Below, piece by piece: positions 8,137 through 14,155 of a stretch of DNA of 19,321 nt. Where the stretch lies: NCBI GenBank assembly GCA_964577985.1, contig CAZOAR010000046.1, positions 1 to 19,321 of the forward strand, written 5' to 3'. Origin of the DNA: CAZOAR01 sp964577985. GTDB taxonomy: Bacteria; Gemmatimonadota; CAZMKB01; CAZNLH01. The notes beneath the pieces are model-generated. The model did no database searches, had not been told where the DNA came from, and saw only the letters and a program-made list of their open reading frames with translations. A program made the translations under genes and the position numbers. Numbering within the stretch: the stretch's first letter is position 1; each line of letters opens with the position of its first letter.

Positions 8137-8299
8137 GGAAAGATGCTGGCTTATCACCCTGCCCGGGCGCGAGTACTACTACCGGCCAATCACAGGATCC
8201 CCTCAGGCTTGCGTTGGATAGCGGTGCTATTGTGTTTCCGACGGTCGTTTGGGCGCAGCTCTCACGATCGGCGAATTGTTCTCACATGAGGAGGTTGTT

Positions 8300-10666
8300 G
8301 TGAATCACTCTGCTTTGAAGTACCTTGTGTCCATGATGTGTGTTGCCTGGGTCTCCATGCTGGCCGCTCCGTTAGAGGCGGGTGAGGCAGGAGGGGCGAT
8401 GGAGGTCAGCTACAGGGCGGAACTCTCCGAGGGAGACCTCGTTTTCAGTACCGTGCAGGGCTACGACATGGTCGAGATCAAAGATGGCTATTGCGTGAAC
8501 GAGACGGGCAGACCGATGATGCCTTTTCTCAACGTCGCGGTGGCACTACCGGAAGGCATGATGGCGACGGGCATACGCGTCCTCGACATGACAGAAAAGC
8601 AGCTCCCGGGCGAGTACATGATATTTCCCGCGCAGCCGCTGCGCCACACGAGTACCCCGGCGGAAAGGGTCGGCTTCGTGGACCCGGACGAAGGGGCATA
8701 TTCATCCCTCGCTGAGTATCCTCATCAGGTCGTGGAGTTGAGCGACCAGACCGATCTGGCTGGTCAGGCGATGGTGGCACTCAAGATATATCCGCTCAGA
8801 TACGTGCCTGGCGAAAAGAGCCTCACGCTTCTGACGTCGATCGACATCATCATAGAGGGTGAAGACGGCTACGTATGCGGTGATTACCTGCCCGCCGGAG
8901 TCTCCGATCGCGGTAGAGAGATGTACGAGGAGATGGTCGATGAGATGGTAGCCAACCCCGATGACGTAAAACTCCGTGTCGACGAGACAGGACCCCGGCC
9001 TCTGGGCGTGAGTCCCGGCAACTATGAATACGTTATCATAACCCAGACCAGCTGGCTGGACGACTTCCAGCCGCTCGCGGACTGGAAGACAAAGAAGGGT
9101 GTCTCCGCCGCCGTGGTGGATCGAGACTGGATCTACGGGGAATACAGCGGCTCCAGTAACCAGGCAAAGATAAGGGCTTTCGTCCAGGACGCCCACAGCA
9201 ACTGGGGTGCGATATATTTTCTGCTGGGTGGTGACACAAGTTTTATTCCCTATTACACTTATTCAAATTCCGTCGGATCGGTTCCCTCTGACACATATTA
9301 CGGAGATTATGACTCGGACTGGATCTGCGAGGTCCATGTAGGACGTGCTTCAGTGAGGAACACGACCGAGATAGGAACCTTTATCGGCAAGGTACTCACC
9401 TATGAGCAGAGTCCGCCGCTTACGAGCTATGCCACGGAGATCGGCATGTTCGGTTTCGATCTCTACACCTACGGCAGCTCTGAGGGAGAGGACTGCAAAG
9501 TCGCCATTGGCAACCTCTACGTTCCTTCCGGGTGGACGCTGTCGGAGGTCTATGACAGTGATTCAGGTAATCACAGGACCAACTCCATCAATGAGATAAA
9601 CAGTGGTCACAACCTCCTCAACCACATCGATCACTCGGGTACGACCTTCATGGGTCTCGGCTACACGAACCACGGGCAGGGCATCTACAACGGCGACGCC
9701 GACAACTTCTACAACGGCGACAAGGAGAGCATCTTTTATTCTATCGGCTGCGACCCCGCGGCGTATGATGCAGACTGTATAGCGGAGCACTTTGTCAGGA
9801 ACAGCAACGGAGGAGGTGTGGCTTTCGTGGGTAACCCGCGCTACGGCTGGTATTCGCCCTGGAACGGAGACTATTACTCGCTCCGGTACGACCGCTATTT
9901 CTTCAGGTCTCTCTTCACTCAGGGACATTTCATACTGGGTGACTGTTTCTCAGATCACAAGAATGACGCTTATCAGAGTGATGACACATACCGCTACATC
10001 TTTCAGGAGTTGACGCTTCTCGGTGACCCGGAGCTTCCGATATGGACCGAAGACCCTGCGGGTTTCGATCTCGTAAGCTACCCCGATTCTATAGGCCTGG
10101 GCGGGCAGGACTTCACGGTCGAGGTAATAGACAATGGATCCGGTGTCGCGGGCGCGGTTGTCTGCTTGCTGAAGGGGACAGATGTATATGAAGTTGCTAC
10201 CACCGGGGTCGATGGCAGGGTGACGCTCTCGATCAGCCCGGTGAGTGCCGGCAGCATGGACGTCACAGTGACCGGACGCAATTATATTCCTTCCGAGGGA
10301 ACCTGTGAAGTAAACGGGCCAATGCCGGACGTCAGCCTGGTGCTCCTCCCGGACACTACCGTGGTGCCTCGCGGCGGTTACCTCGGGTACACAGTGACCG
10401 CGACAAATAACTCCACCTCTTCCGTGACGATCGAGTACTGGACCGATATAGAACTCTGGAACGGTAATCCCTACAACGGGAATCCCGTATTCGGCCCATT
10501 CACTGCCACGATCGATCCTTCCAGTGTCGTGGAAGGACATCTGAACCAGGCGGTGCCGGCAGGCGCGCCACTCGAGACCTATACCTGTTACGGCAGGATC
10601 GGTGGACATCCGAACGTCGTGTGGGCAGAGAGCAGCTTCAGCTTTACTATAGTCGACGGGCGGTAG
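8300..10666 (+). CDS. Secreted gingipain-like cysteine peptidase (family C25)
   Basis: 788-residue exported protein. Start GTG 8300 is fixed by AGGAGG (8289-8294) 5 bases upstream, and yields a signal peptide (LKYLVSMMCVAWVSMLAAPLEA) directly. A propeptide-like region of about 210 residues follows, with NETGRPMMPF. The C25 catalytic domain comes next: YVIITQTSWLDDFQPLADWK, then NWGAIYFLLGGDTSFIPYY, the probable catalytic His445 in LNHIDHSG, and Cys484 in YSIGCDPAAYD. After these comes GGGVAFVGNPRYGWY. Family C25 uses a His-Cys dyad in this order. The last 190 or so residues look like Ig-like beta domains (VDGRVTLSISPVSAG; PRGGYLGYTVTATNNS). No type IX sorting domain is seen at the end, unlike the next gene. 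His458 (NHG) is an alternative candidate for the dyad histidine. Confidence 0.88.
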   Translation: MNHSALKYLVSMMCVAWVSMLAAPLEAGEAGGAMEVSYRAELSEGDLVFSTVQGYDMVEIKDGYCVNETGRPMMPFLNVAVALPEGMMATGIRVLDMTEKQLPGEYMIFPAQPLRHTSTPAERVGFVDPDEGAYSSLAEYPHQVVELSDQTDLAGQAMVALKIYPLRYVPGEKSLTLLTSIDIIIEGEDGYVCGDYLPAGVSDRGREMYEEMVDEMVANPDDVKLRVDETGPRPLGVSPGNYEYVIITQTSWLDDFQPLADWKTKKGVSAAVVDRDWIYGEYSGSSNQAKIRAFVQDAHSNWGAIYFLLGGDTSFIPYYTYSNSVGSVPSDTYYGDYDSDWICEVHVGRASVRNTTEIGTFIGKVLTYEQSPPLTSYATEIGMFGFDLYTYGSSEGEDCKVAIGNLYVPSGWTLSEVYDSDSGNHRTNSINEINSGHNLLNHIDHSGTTFMGLGYTNHGQGIYNGDADNFYNGDKESIFYSIGCDPAAYDADCIAEHFVRNSNGGGVAFVGNPRYGWYSPWNGDYYSLRYDRYFFRSLFTQGHFILGDCFSDHKNDAYQSDDTYRYIFQELTLLGDPELPIWTEDPAGFDLVSYPDSIGLGGQDFTVEVIDNGSGVAGAVVCLLKGTDVYEVATTGVDGRVTLSISPVSAGSMDVTVTGRNYIPSEGTCEVNGPMPDVSLVLLPDTTVVPRGGYLGYTVTATNNSTSSVTIEYWTDIELWNGNPYNGNPVFGPFTATIDPSSVVEGHLNQAVPAGAPLETYTCYGRIGGHPNVVWAESSFSFTIVDGR

Positions 10667-10854
10667 GATGCGGGGCAGGTGGTGATGGAACGGGTCAAGA
10701 AGGCGTCAATGGAGCGAGAGGGACGCTTGACGCCTCGATGCGTCAGAATGACTAGGGGAACTCCAACGGGCTATCACTTGACACGGTCGAGAGAAGATGT
10801 GAAATTGGTAACTCGATAATCTCTCCCTCGCAATCACAATGACAGGAGAAGAGC
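10667..10854 (+). other. Intergenic region with inverted repeat and repeat-like block
   Basis: 188 bp with no gene. A 9-bp perfect inverted repeat pairs AGGCGTCAA (10701-10709) with TTGACGCCT (10727-10735) across a 17-base loop. There is no T run after it, so it is not a standard terminator. The segment 10722-10741 resembles 7960-7979 at 16 of 20 positions, and is likewise followed by GAATGAC, GGGGAACTCCA and TTGACACG. Confidence 0.5.
10778..10805 (+). promoter_or_regulatory. Candidate promoter of the BNR/sorting-domain protein gene
   Basis: TTGACA (10778-10783), 16 bases, then TGAAAT (10800-10805), 4/6 of the -10 consensus. It sits in the same sequence setting (TTGACACG followed by GAGA) as the perfect promoter at 8108, and about 70 bases before the ATG at 10855. 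The -35 is clear; the -10 is weak. Confidence 0.45.
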
Positions 10855-12699
10855 ATGAGAAATATCCCCATTATTCTTGTTGTCCTTTGCTTGCAATGGT
10901 CCACGCTCGACGCGGTGGAATTCCGCGTAATGAGGCCGGTCATAGTCGATGATTCGTTCCAGGAATTACGGGTCGAGGGAATGGCGGCTCCGGGATCGAG
11001 ATCCACCTTCGATATGCCCCCGGGGACGGTCCTCGATTCCAGCTTTTATGACTGGCAGGCGAATGGCTGTCTCAACAAGAGGGTGTGGGTGAATGATGAC
11101 GGGAGCGTTCACGCGACATACATGCGGAGTCCCGATGCCGCCTTTGCCGACCGTGACATGGTCTACTATTACTCGGGTGCGCTCGGTGGACCTTTTACCA
11201 ATTTCGGTGGGATAGCTTCGTTCAGGGACGGGTTCGGCAGCCTCTCCTCATATCCTACCACCTCTCCGCTCGGTGCGGTTGCGGTAATAAGCACTCACAA
11301 CTTTTCGACCGTGGAGTCGTTCGCATTCATAGACGCCTTCCAGGGAATAGGCGCGTTTACCACGCTGGATACAAACCCCGCTGACCAGGTGGTGTGGCCG
11401 AAACCAACGGTCAATTCAGACGGTTCTATTACCCTCGTGGGGACACTCATGAACGACCAGACGGTGAACGGAATCTCGCACAATGTTGCCTGGGACAGGG
11501 CCGCCACGATGTCGAGCGGATTCTCGCAGAACTGGACCTGGCTTGGACAGAACGCGTCGGACTGGTCCGAAGGGGCGATCGAGTTTCCTTCCACTGCGTC
11601 GGGAGACAGTGGAAGGGTGGGCATCGTCATAGGTGACTTCGCGGCGGATGTGCATTACTTCGAATCAACCAATAGCGGTGTCTCATTCACAGAGACACTT
11701 CTCACAAACGCGGCGGTAGACACTGTAGGCCTCCCTGCGGATCCCTCACCCGACGCGACGGTGTTTCTACCGTGGATCAACACGGACATAGTATATGCCG
11801 GCGCAGAGCCACACGTGGTGTGGACCGGACTGCAGGCGGCCCAGTCGGGCGGTGTAATTCTTTACGACTTCGGCACGAGGATTCTCCACTGGAGCCCGTC
11901 CACCGGGATTGACACGGTCGTAGTATCCCGCTACCAGGGCGCCATCCCTTCCGATACGACGTACGTGAACGGCGGGTCCAACCACGCGTCGATAGACTGG
12001 CCGCAGATAGGCACTTCACCGGATGGGAGTGTGCTCTACGTTGTTTACGTGACATTCAATCCGCACGACATCGACCCGGCTAACATGATCGGATATGGTG
12101 ACATCAGCGGGGTGTATTCCAGTGACGGTGGTGAGACGTGGTCGGATCCCGTCAGCATATCAAACCCTGGAGGAATCTACCCGGGGGCGGACGACAGATA
12201 CCCGGGCATCTCGCCGGTAAACCATGAAGCGTCAATAGAGCCCGGAATGGACGCCTACCTGGTCTACCAGACGGATAACAGCGGGGGATCGTTCATTCAG
12301 TCGGAGGAATCGGCGAATATGGATTATTTCATGTTTACCGGCGTCGACTTCGGAGATATCACCGGCGTCGGCGACGAAGGGGGAGGAGCCCCGATAATCC
12401 CAACGGCTTTCGCCCTGAATCAGAATTACCCAAATCCATTTAATCCGTCGACGACGATATCTTTTAACGTACCGGGCGCCGCGGGGAAGGCAGGTGGAGC
12501 GCCAGTCAGCCTGAATGTCTACGATATACGCGGAAGGCGTGTAAAGAGCCTCATCGATTCTGCTCTCGAACCGGGGAGCCACCGGGTTACGTGGAATGGA
12601 AATGACGACAGCGGGGCGAAGGTGTCCTCCGGAGTCTATCTCTACACGCTGGAGATCGCCGAGAGGGCGTGCACCAGGAAAATGCTCATCCTGAAATAG
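10855..12699 (+). CDS. Secreted BNR-repeat protein with type IX-like C-terminal sorting domain
   Basis: 614 residues. ATG 10855 has AGGAG (10844-10848) 6 bases upstream. An N-terminal signal peptide (IPIILVVLCLQW) leads into an all-beta body with BNR/sialidase-like signatures: ESTNSGVSF (about 270) and YSSDGGETWSDPVSIS (about 420), plus repeated motifs of the kind VNDDGSVHATYM and SPDGSVLYVVYV. This suggests a beta-propeller. No sialidase active site could be assigned, so a structural or binding role is as likely as catalysis. The last 96 residues (from 519) form a FlgD-like Ig fold / Por-system (TIGR04183-type) sorting domain: QNYPNPFNPSTTISF, LNVYDIRGRRV, SSGVYLYTLE and a terminal KMLILK. 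The domain predicts export by a type IX system and surface attachment or release. Confidence 0.88.
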   Translation: MRNIPIILVVLCLQWSTLDAVEFRVMRPVIVDDSFQELRVEGMAAPGSRSTFDMPPGTVLDSSFYDWQANGCLNKRVWVNDDGSVHATYMRSPDAAFADRDMVYYYSGALGGPFTNFGGIASFRDGFGSLSSYPTTSPLGAVAVISTHNFSTVESFAFIDAFQGIGAFTTLDTNPADQVVWPKPTVNSDGSITLVGTLMNDQTVNGISHNVAWDRAATMSSGFSQNWTWLGQNASDWSEGAIEFPSTASGDSGRVGIVIGDFAADVHYFESTNSGVSFTETLLTNAAVDTVGLPADPSPDATVFLPWINTDIVYAGAEPHVVWTGLQAAQSGGVILYDFGTRILHWSPSTGIDTVVVSRYQGAIPSDTTYVNGGSNHASIDWPQIGTSPDGSVLYVVYVTFNPHDIDPANMIGYGDISGVYSSDGGETWSDPVSISNPGGIYPGADDRYPGISPVNHEASIEPGMDAYLVYQTDNSGGSFIQSEESANMDYFMFTGVDFGDITGVGDEGGGAPIIPTAFALNQNYPNPFNPSTTISFNVPGAAGKAGGAPVSLNVYDIRGRRVKSLIDSALEPGSHRVTWNGNDDSGAKVSSGVYLYTLEIAERACTRKMLILK

Positions 12700-12730
12700 A
12701 CTATGTTTCAAGAAATGTAAGCCTGCTTAC

Positions 12731-12759
12731 TTGATATTCCTCGGCTGATGTGATATAAT
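12731..12759 (+). promoter_or_regulatory. Sigma-70 promoter with extended -10, upstream of the small secreted protein
   Basis: TTGATA (12731-12736), 17 bases, then TATAAT (12754-12759), 11/12 consensus. The bases T-G-A before the -10 (12751-12753) form a TGn extended -10. The next gene on this strand is at 13023, giving an unusually long leader. Confidence 0.75.
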
Positions 12760-12810
12760 GCATACGACCAAGCTTTGCCTTCTATTTCCAGATGATATTC
12801 TCCGATACCG

Positions 12811-12861
12811 TGGCAGTGGTTATGCACTGGCAGGATGAACCGGCGGGAAGTCACTGCCGGT
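12811..12861 (+). other. Leader RNA with mutually exclusive hairpins
   Basis: GGCAGTG (12812-12818) can pair with CACTGCC (12852-12858) as a long stem, extended by flanking wobble pairs. CAGTG (12814-12818) can instead pair with nearby CACTG (12825-12829). CCGGC (12840-12844) can pair with GCCGG (12856-12860). These options cannot all form together. This may be a switch or chance. No known riboswitch class was recognised. Confidence 0.3.
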
Positions 12862-13022
12862 GACTGGAGAAAGGAGGTGTGAGTATACAAGAAGGGGCAA
12901 GGATTGGCGTGAGACGTTGATTTGTGGTATCGCAGAATATGCTGACTATATAAGTGATGACTCTGGCTCCTCGAGAGAGAGGTTACGCATAGAGCGTCAT
13001 TACACGAGACAGGAGGCGACCA

Positions 13023-13379
13023 ATGAAGAAGATCTTGCTTTACGCGGTTTTGATTCTTGTTTTACCCATAGGGAGCGTACATGCGTGGGACTATTGTTTC
13101 TATGATGAGAGCTACCCTGGAACCTCATTACACTTGAGCATCTACCCTGGCGGCTATCTCTATGGTGAAGCCGACCATAACGGCTTCCTGGGGGCCATCA
13201 CCGGTGTCCTGAACGGTGGAACCGCATCGTTTTCTATCGACTATCTTGGAGATGTTGGACTGCGCTTTTATTCTGTAGAGGTCTCGACCAGGGCGGGTGA
13301 GACATGGGGAGTTTTTTCGGATACCGGGCAGTTTTCTGACTATCCTCACGCAGCACAGTTGCAGCCATGCGTTCCCTGA
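13023..13379 (+). CDS. Small secreted protein of unknown function
   Basis: 118 residues. ATG 13023 has a strong AGGAGG (13011-13016) 6 bases upstream. A clear signal peptide (MKKILLYAVLILVLPIGSVHA, with AxA-like VHA at the cleavage site) leaves a mature protein of about 97 residues rich in Gly, Tyr and Ser, with a pattern suggesting beta strands (LHLSIYPGGYLYGEAD; GVLNGGTASFSIDYLGDVGL). Two cysteines, one near each end of the mature chain (WDYC and LQPC), could form a disulfide. I do not recognise a family. The gene stands alone between a strong promoter (12731) and a strong terminator (13480), so it looks like an independently transcribed exported protein. Dedicated signals argue that it is a real gene. 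Confidence 0.75.
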   Translation: MKKILLYAVLILVLPIGSVHAWDYCFYDESYPGTSLHLSIYPGGYLYGEADHNGFLGAITGVLNGGTASFSIDYLGDVGLRFYSVEVSTRAGETWGVFSDTGQFSDYPHAAQLQPCVP

Positions 13380-13479
13380 ATACCAGTCAAGGAATACGCC
13401 GACACGAGGGCTGCCGAAATACCACAGATCGGTGAACAGCGGTAGAATCGGAAAAGCGTAATACTCAGCCCGAATCCAG

Positions 13480-13513
13480 GTGGGGGGACAATATGTCCAC
13501 CCACTTTTTTTTT
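13480..13513 (+). terminator. Strong intrinsic terminator
   Basis: An 11-base arm GTGGGGGGACA (13480-13490) pairs with TGTCCACCCAC (13494-13504), with a single G.A mismatch and a 3-base ATA loop. Nine T residues follow directly (13505-13513). It ends the unit of the small secreted protein, 100 bp after its stop, before the tRNA promoter. Confidence 0.88.
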
Positions 13514-13545
13514 GGTCCGCCCATCCGAATCAGATCGCAACCATC

Positions 13546-13574
13546 TTGACATGGCAGCGTATCATGATTATTTT
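13546..13574 (+). promoter_or_regulatory. Promoter of the tRNA-Gln/tRNA-Glu pair
   Basis: TTGACA (13546-13551), 17 bases, then TATTTT (13569-13574), 4/6 of the -10 consensus. Transcription would start about 35 bases before tRNA-Gln at 13616. The terminator just upstream separates it from the previous unit. Confidence 0.7.
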
Positions 13575-13615
13575 CGTTGCTGCCATGATCGCCTTCAATG
13601 CATGTATGAGACGTT

Positions 13616-13689
13616 TGCCCCCTCGTCTAACGGTAGGACAGCGGACTCTGGATCCGTATGTCGAGGTTCAAATCCTCGGGGGGCAGCCA
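13616..13689 (+). tRNA. tRNA-Gln (anticodon CTG)
   Basis: A full cloverleaf can be drawn. Acceptor TGCCCCC (13616-13622) pairs with GGGGGCA (13679-13685), with the U1-A72 pair characteristic of tRNA-Gln, discriminator G and encoded CCA (13687-13689). The anticodon arm is GCGGA-CTCTGGA-TCCGT with anticodon CTG. The T arm is CGAGG-TTCAAAT-CCTCG. Confidence 0.95.
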
Positions 13690-13709
13690 AAATCGAAGCC
13701 ATAAGAGGT

Positions 13710-13785
13710 GGCGGTATCGTCTAGTGGACTAGGACGGGTGGTTCTCAGCCATCAAACCGGGGTTCGATTCCCCGTACCGCTACCA
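13710..13785 (+). tRNA. tRNA-Glu (anticodon CTC)
   Basis: Acceptor GGCGGTA (13710-13716) pairs with TACCGCT (13775-13781), with a G1.U72 wobble at the end, then A and encoded CCA (13783-13785). The anticodon arm is GGTGG-TTCTCAG-CCATC, anticodon CTC. The T arm has the usual GGTTCGATTCC. It lies 20 bases after tRNA-Gln and is presumably co-transcribed with it. Confidence 0.94.
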
Positions 13786-14155
13786 GGCAATTTCCGGATT
13801 TAGAGTGCTGTTGACTCGAAATATCGACGCCAAGAGTAAGATCCAGCTTCCTCTCGCCGTTTTGCTTGCGCTGTCGCTGCCATGCGTTTCCACCGGCCCA
13901 CGATTTGGCATCTTCAATTTTCTCTCGACCCGTCGCGTCCGCCTCCGGTACACGACAGCAGCCAATCCCATATCTGATATCAAGCGGCCCGCTGATCCCT
14001 GGCGTTGTGGAATAGCGACCCCTCCTGTGGCGATTCATTTCGAGATAAGAACATCTTGATAAAAACGAGAAAAGGGTTAAGATTAGAAAAACGCTGTGCC
14101 GAACGATAGTCCAGTTATTTCGCATATGCTTGTCTCTCCTTTGTGTGGAGGTATG
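13786..14155 (+). other. Intergenic region upstream of the selenoprotein operon
   Basis: 370 bp between tRNA-Glu and the TPR/thioredoxin gene. Apart from a weak promoter candidate (14056-14083) and the ribosome site GGAGG (14147-14151), I see nothing I can name. Short open frames on both strands lack ribosome sites, and one on the minus strand reads through the antisense of tRNA-Glu, so they are not called. Confidence 0.5.
14056..14083 (+). promoter_or_regulatory. Candidate promoter of the TPR-thioredoxin operon
   Basis: TTGATA (14056-14061), 16 bases, then TAAGAT (14078-14083), 4/6 of the -10 consensus. Transcription would begin about 65 bases before ATG 14156. Confidence 0.4.

Larger units (their letters stand above)
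7838..8299 (+). other. Long intergenic region with repeat element and promoter
   Basis: 462 bp between the MATE gene and the C25 peptidase. It contains a block at 7960-7979 that resembles one upstream of the next secreted-protein gene (10722-10741), an 82-bp palindromic element (7989-8070), a consensus promoter (8108-8136) and a leader of about 155 bases ending in AGGAGG. Short open frames here have no ribosome site or recognisable product, apart from a possible 48-codon leader frame (8143-8289) discussed in the findings. Confidence 0.6.
12700..13022 (+). other. Intergenic region: promoter and long structured leader
   Basis: 323 bp with no convincing gene. It holds a short palindrome just after the previous stop (GTAAGC 12717-12722 with GCTTAC 12725-12730, no T run), a strong promoter (12731-12759), and a leader of about 257 bases containing competing hairpins around 12811-12861. 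An AGGAGG at 12872-12877 is not followed by a usable start of more than a few codons. Confidence 0.5.

Noticed and set aside
7973..8221. Plus-strand 82-codon frame upstream of the C25 gene
   Set aside because: It runs through the palindromic element and across the promoter, with no ribosome site and no protein-like composition.
10701..10735. Inverted repeat AGGCGTCAA/TTGACGCCT as terminator of the C25 gene
   Set aside because: There is a 17-base loop and no T run. It is more likely part of the repeat-like upstream block.
12717..12730. Palindrome GTAAGC-CT-GCTTAC after the sorting-domain protein gene, as a terminator
   Set aside because: The usable loop is very small, the stem is short and AT-rich, and no T run follows.
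12860..13105. Plus-strand 81-codon frame overlapping the small secreted protein
   Set aside because: It overlaps the well-supported gene at 13023 in another frame and has no ribosome site of its own. Its sequence shows no family features.
13480..13724. Plus-strand short frames across tRNA-Gln
   Set aside because: They read through the terminator and the tRNA itself (NGRTADS-like peptide is a typical artefact of tRNA genes).
13805..14059. Plus-strand 84-codon frame with a signal-like stretch (GTG start)
   Set aside because: No ribosome site, no recognisable family and it sits in the non-coding gap after the tRNAs. The hydrophobic stretch may be chance.
13745..14125. Minus-strand 126-codon frame with a hydrophobic N-terminus
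   Set aside because: It ends by translating the antisense of tRNA-Glu (RGIEPR-type peptide, a well-known annotation artefact) and has no ribosome site.
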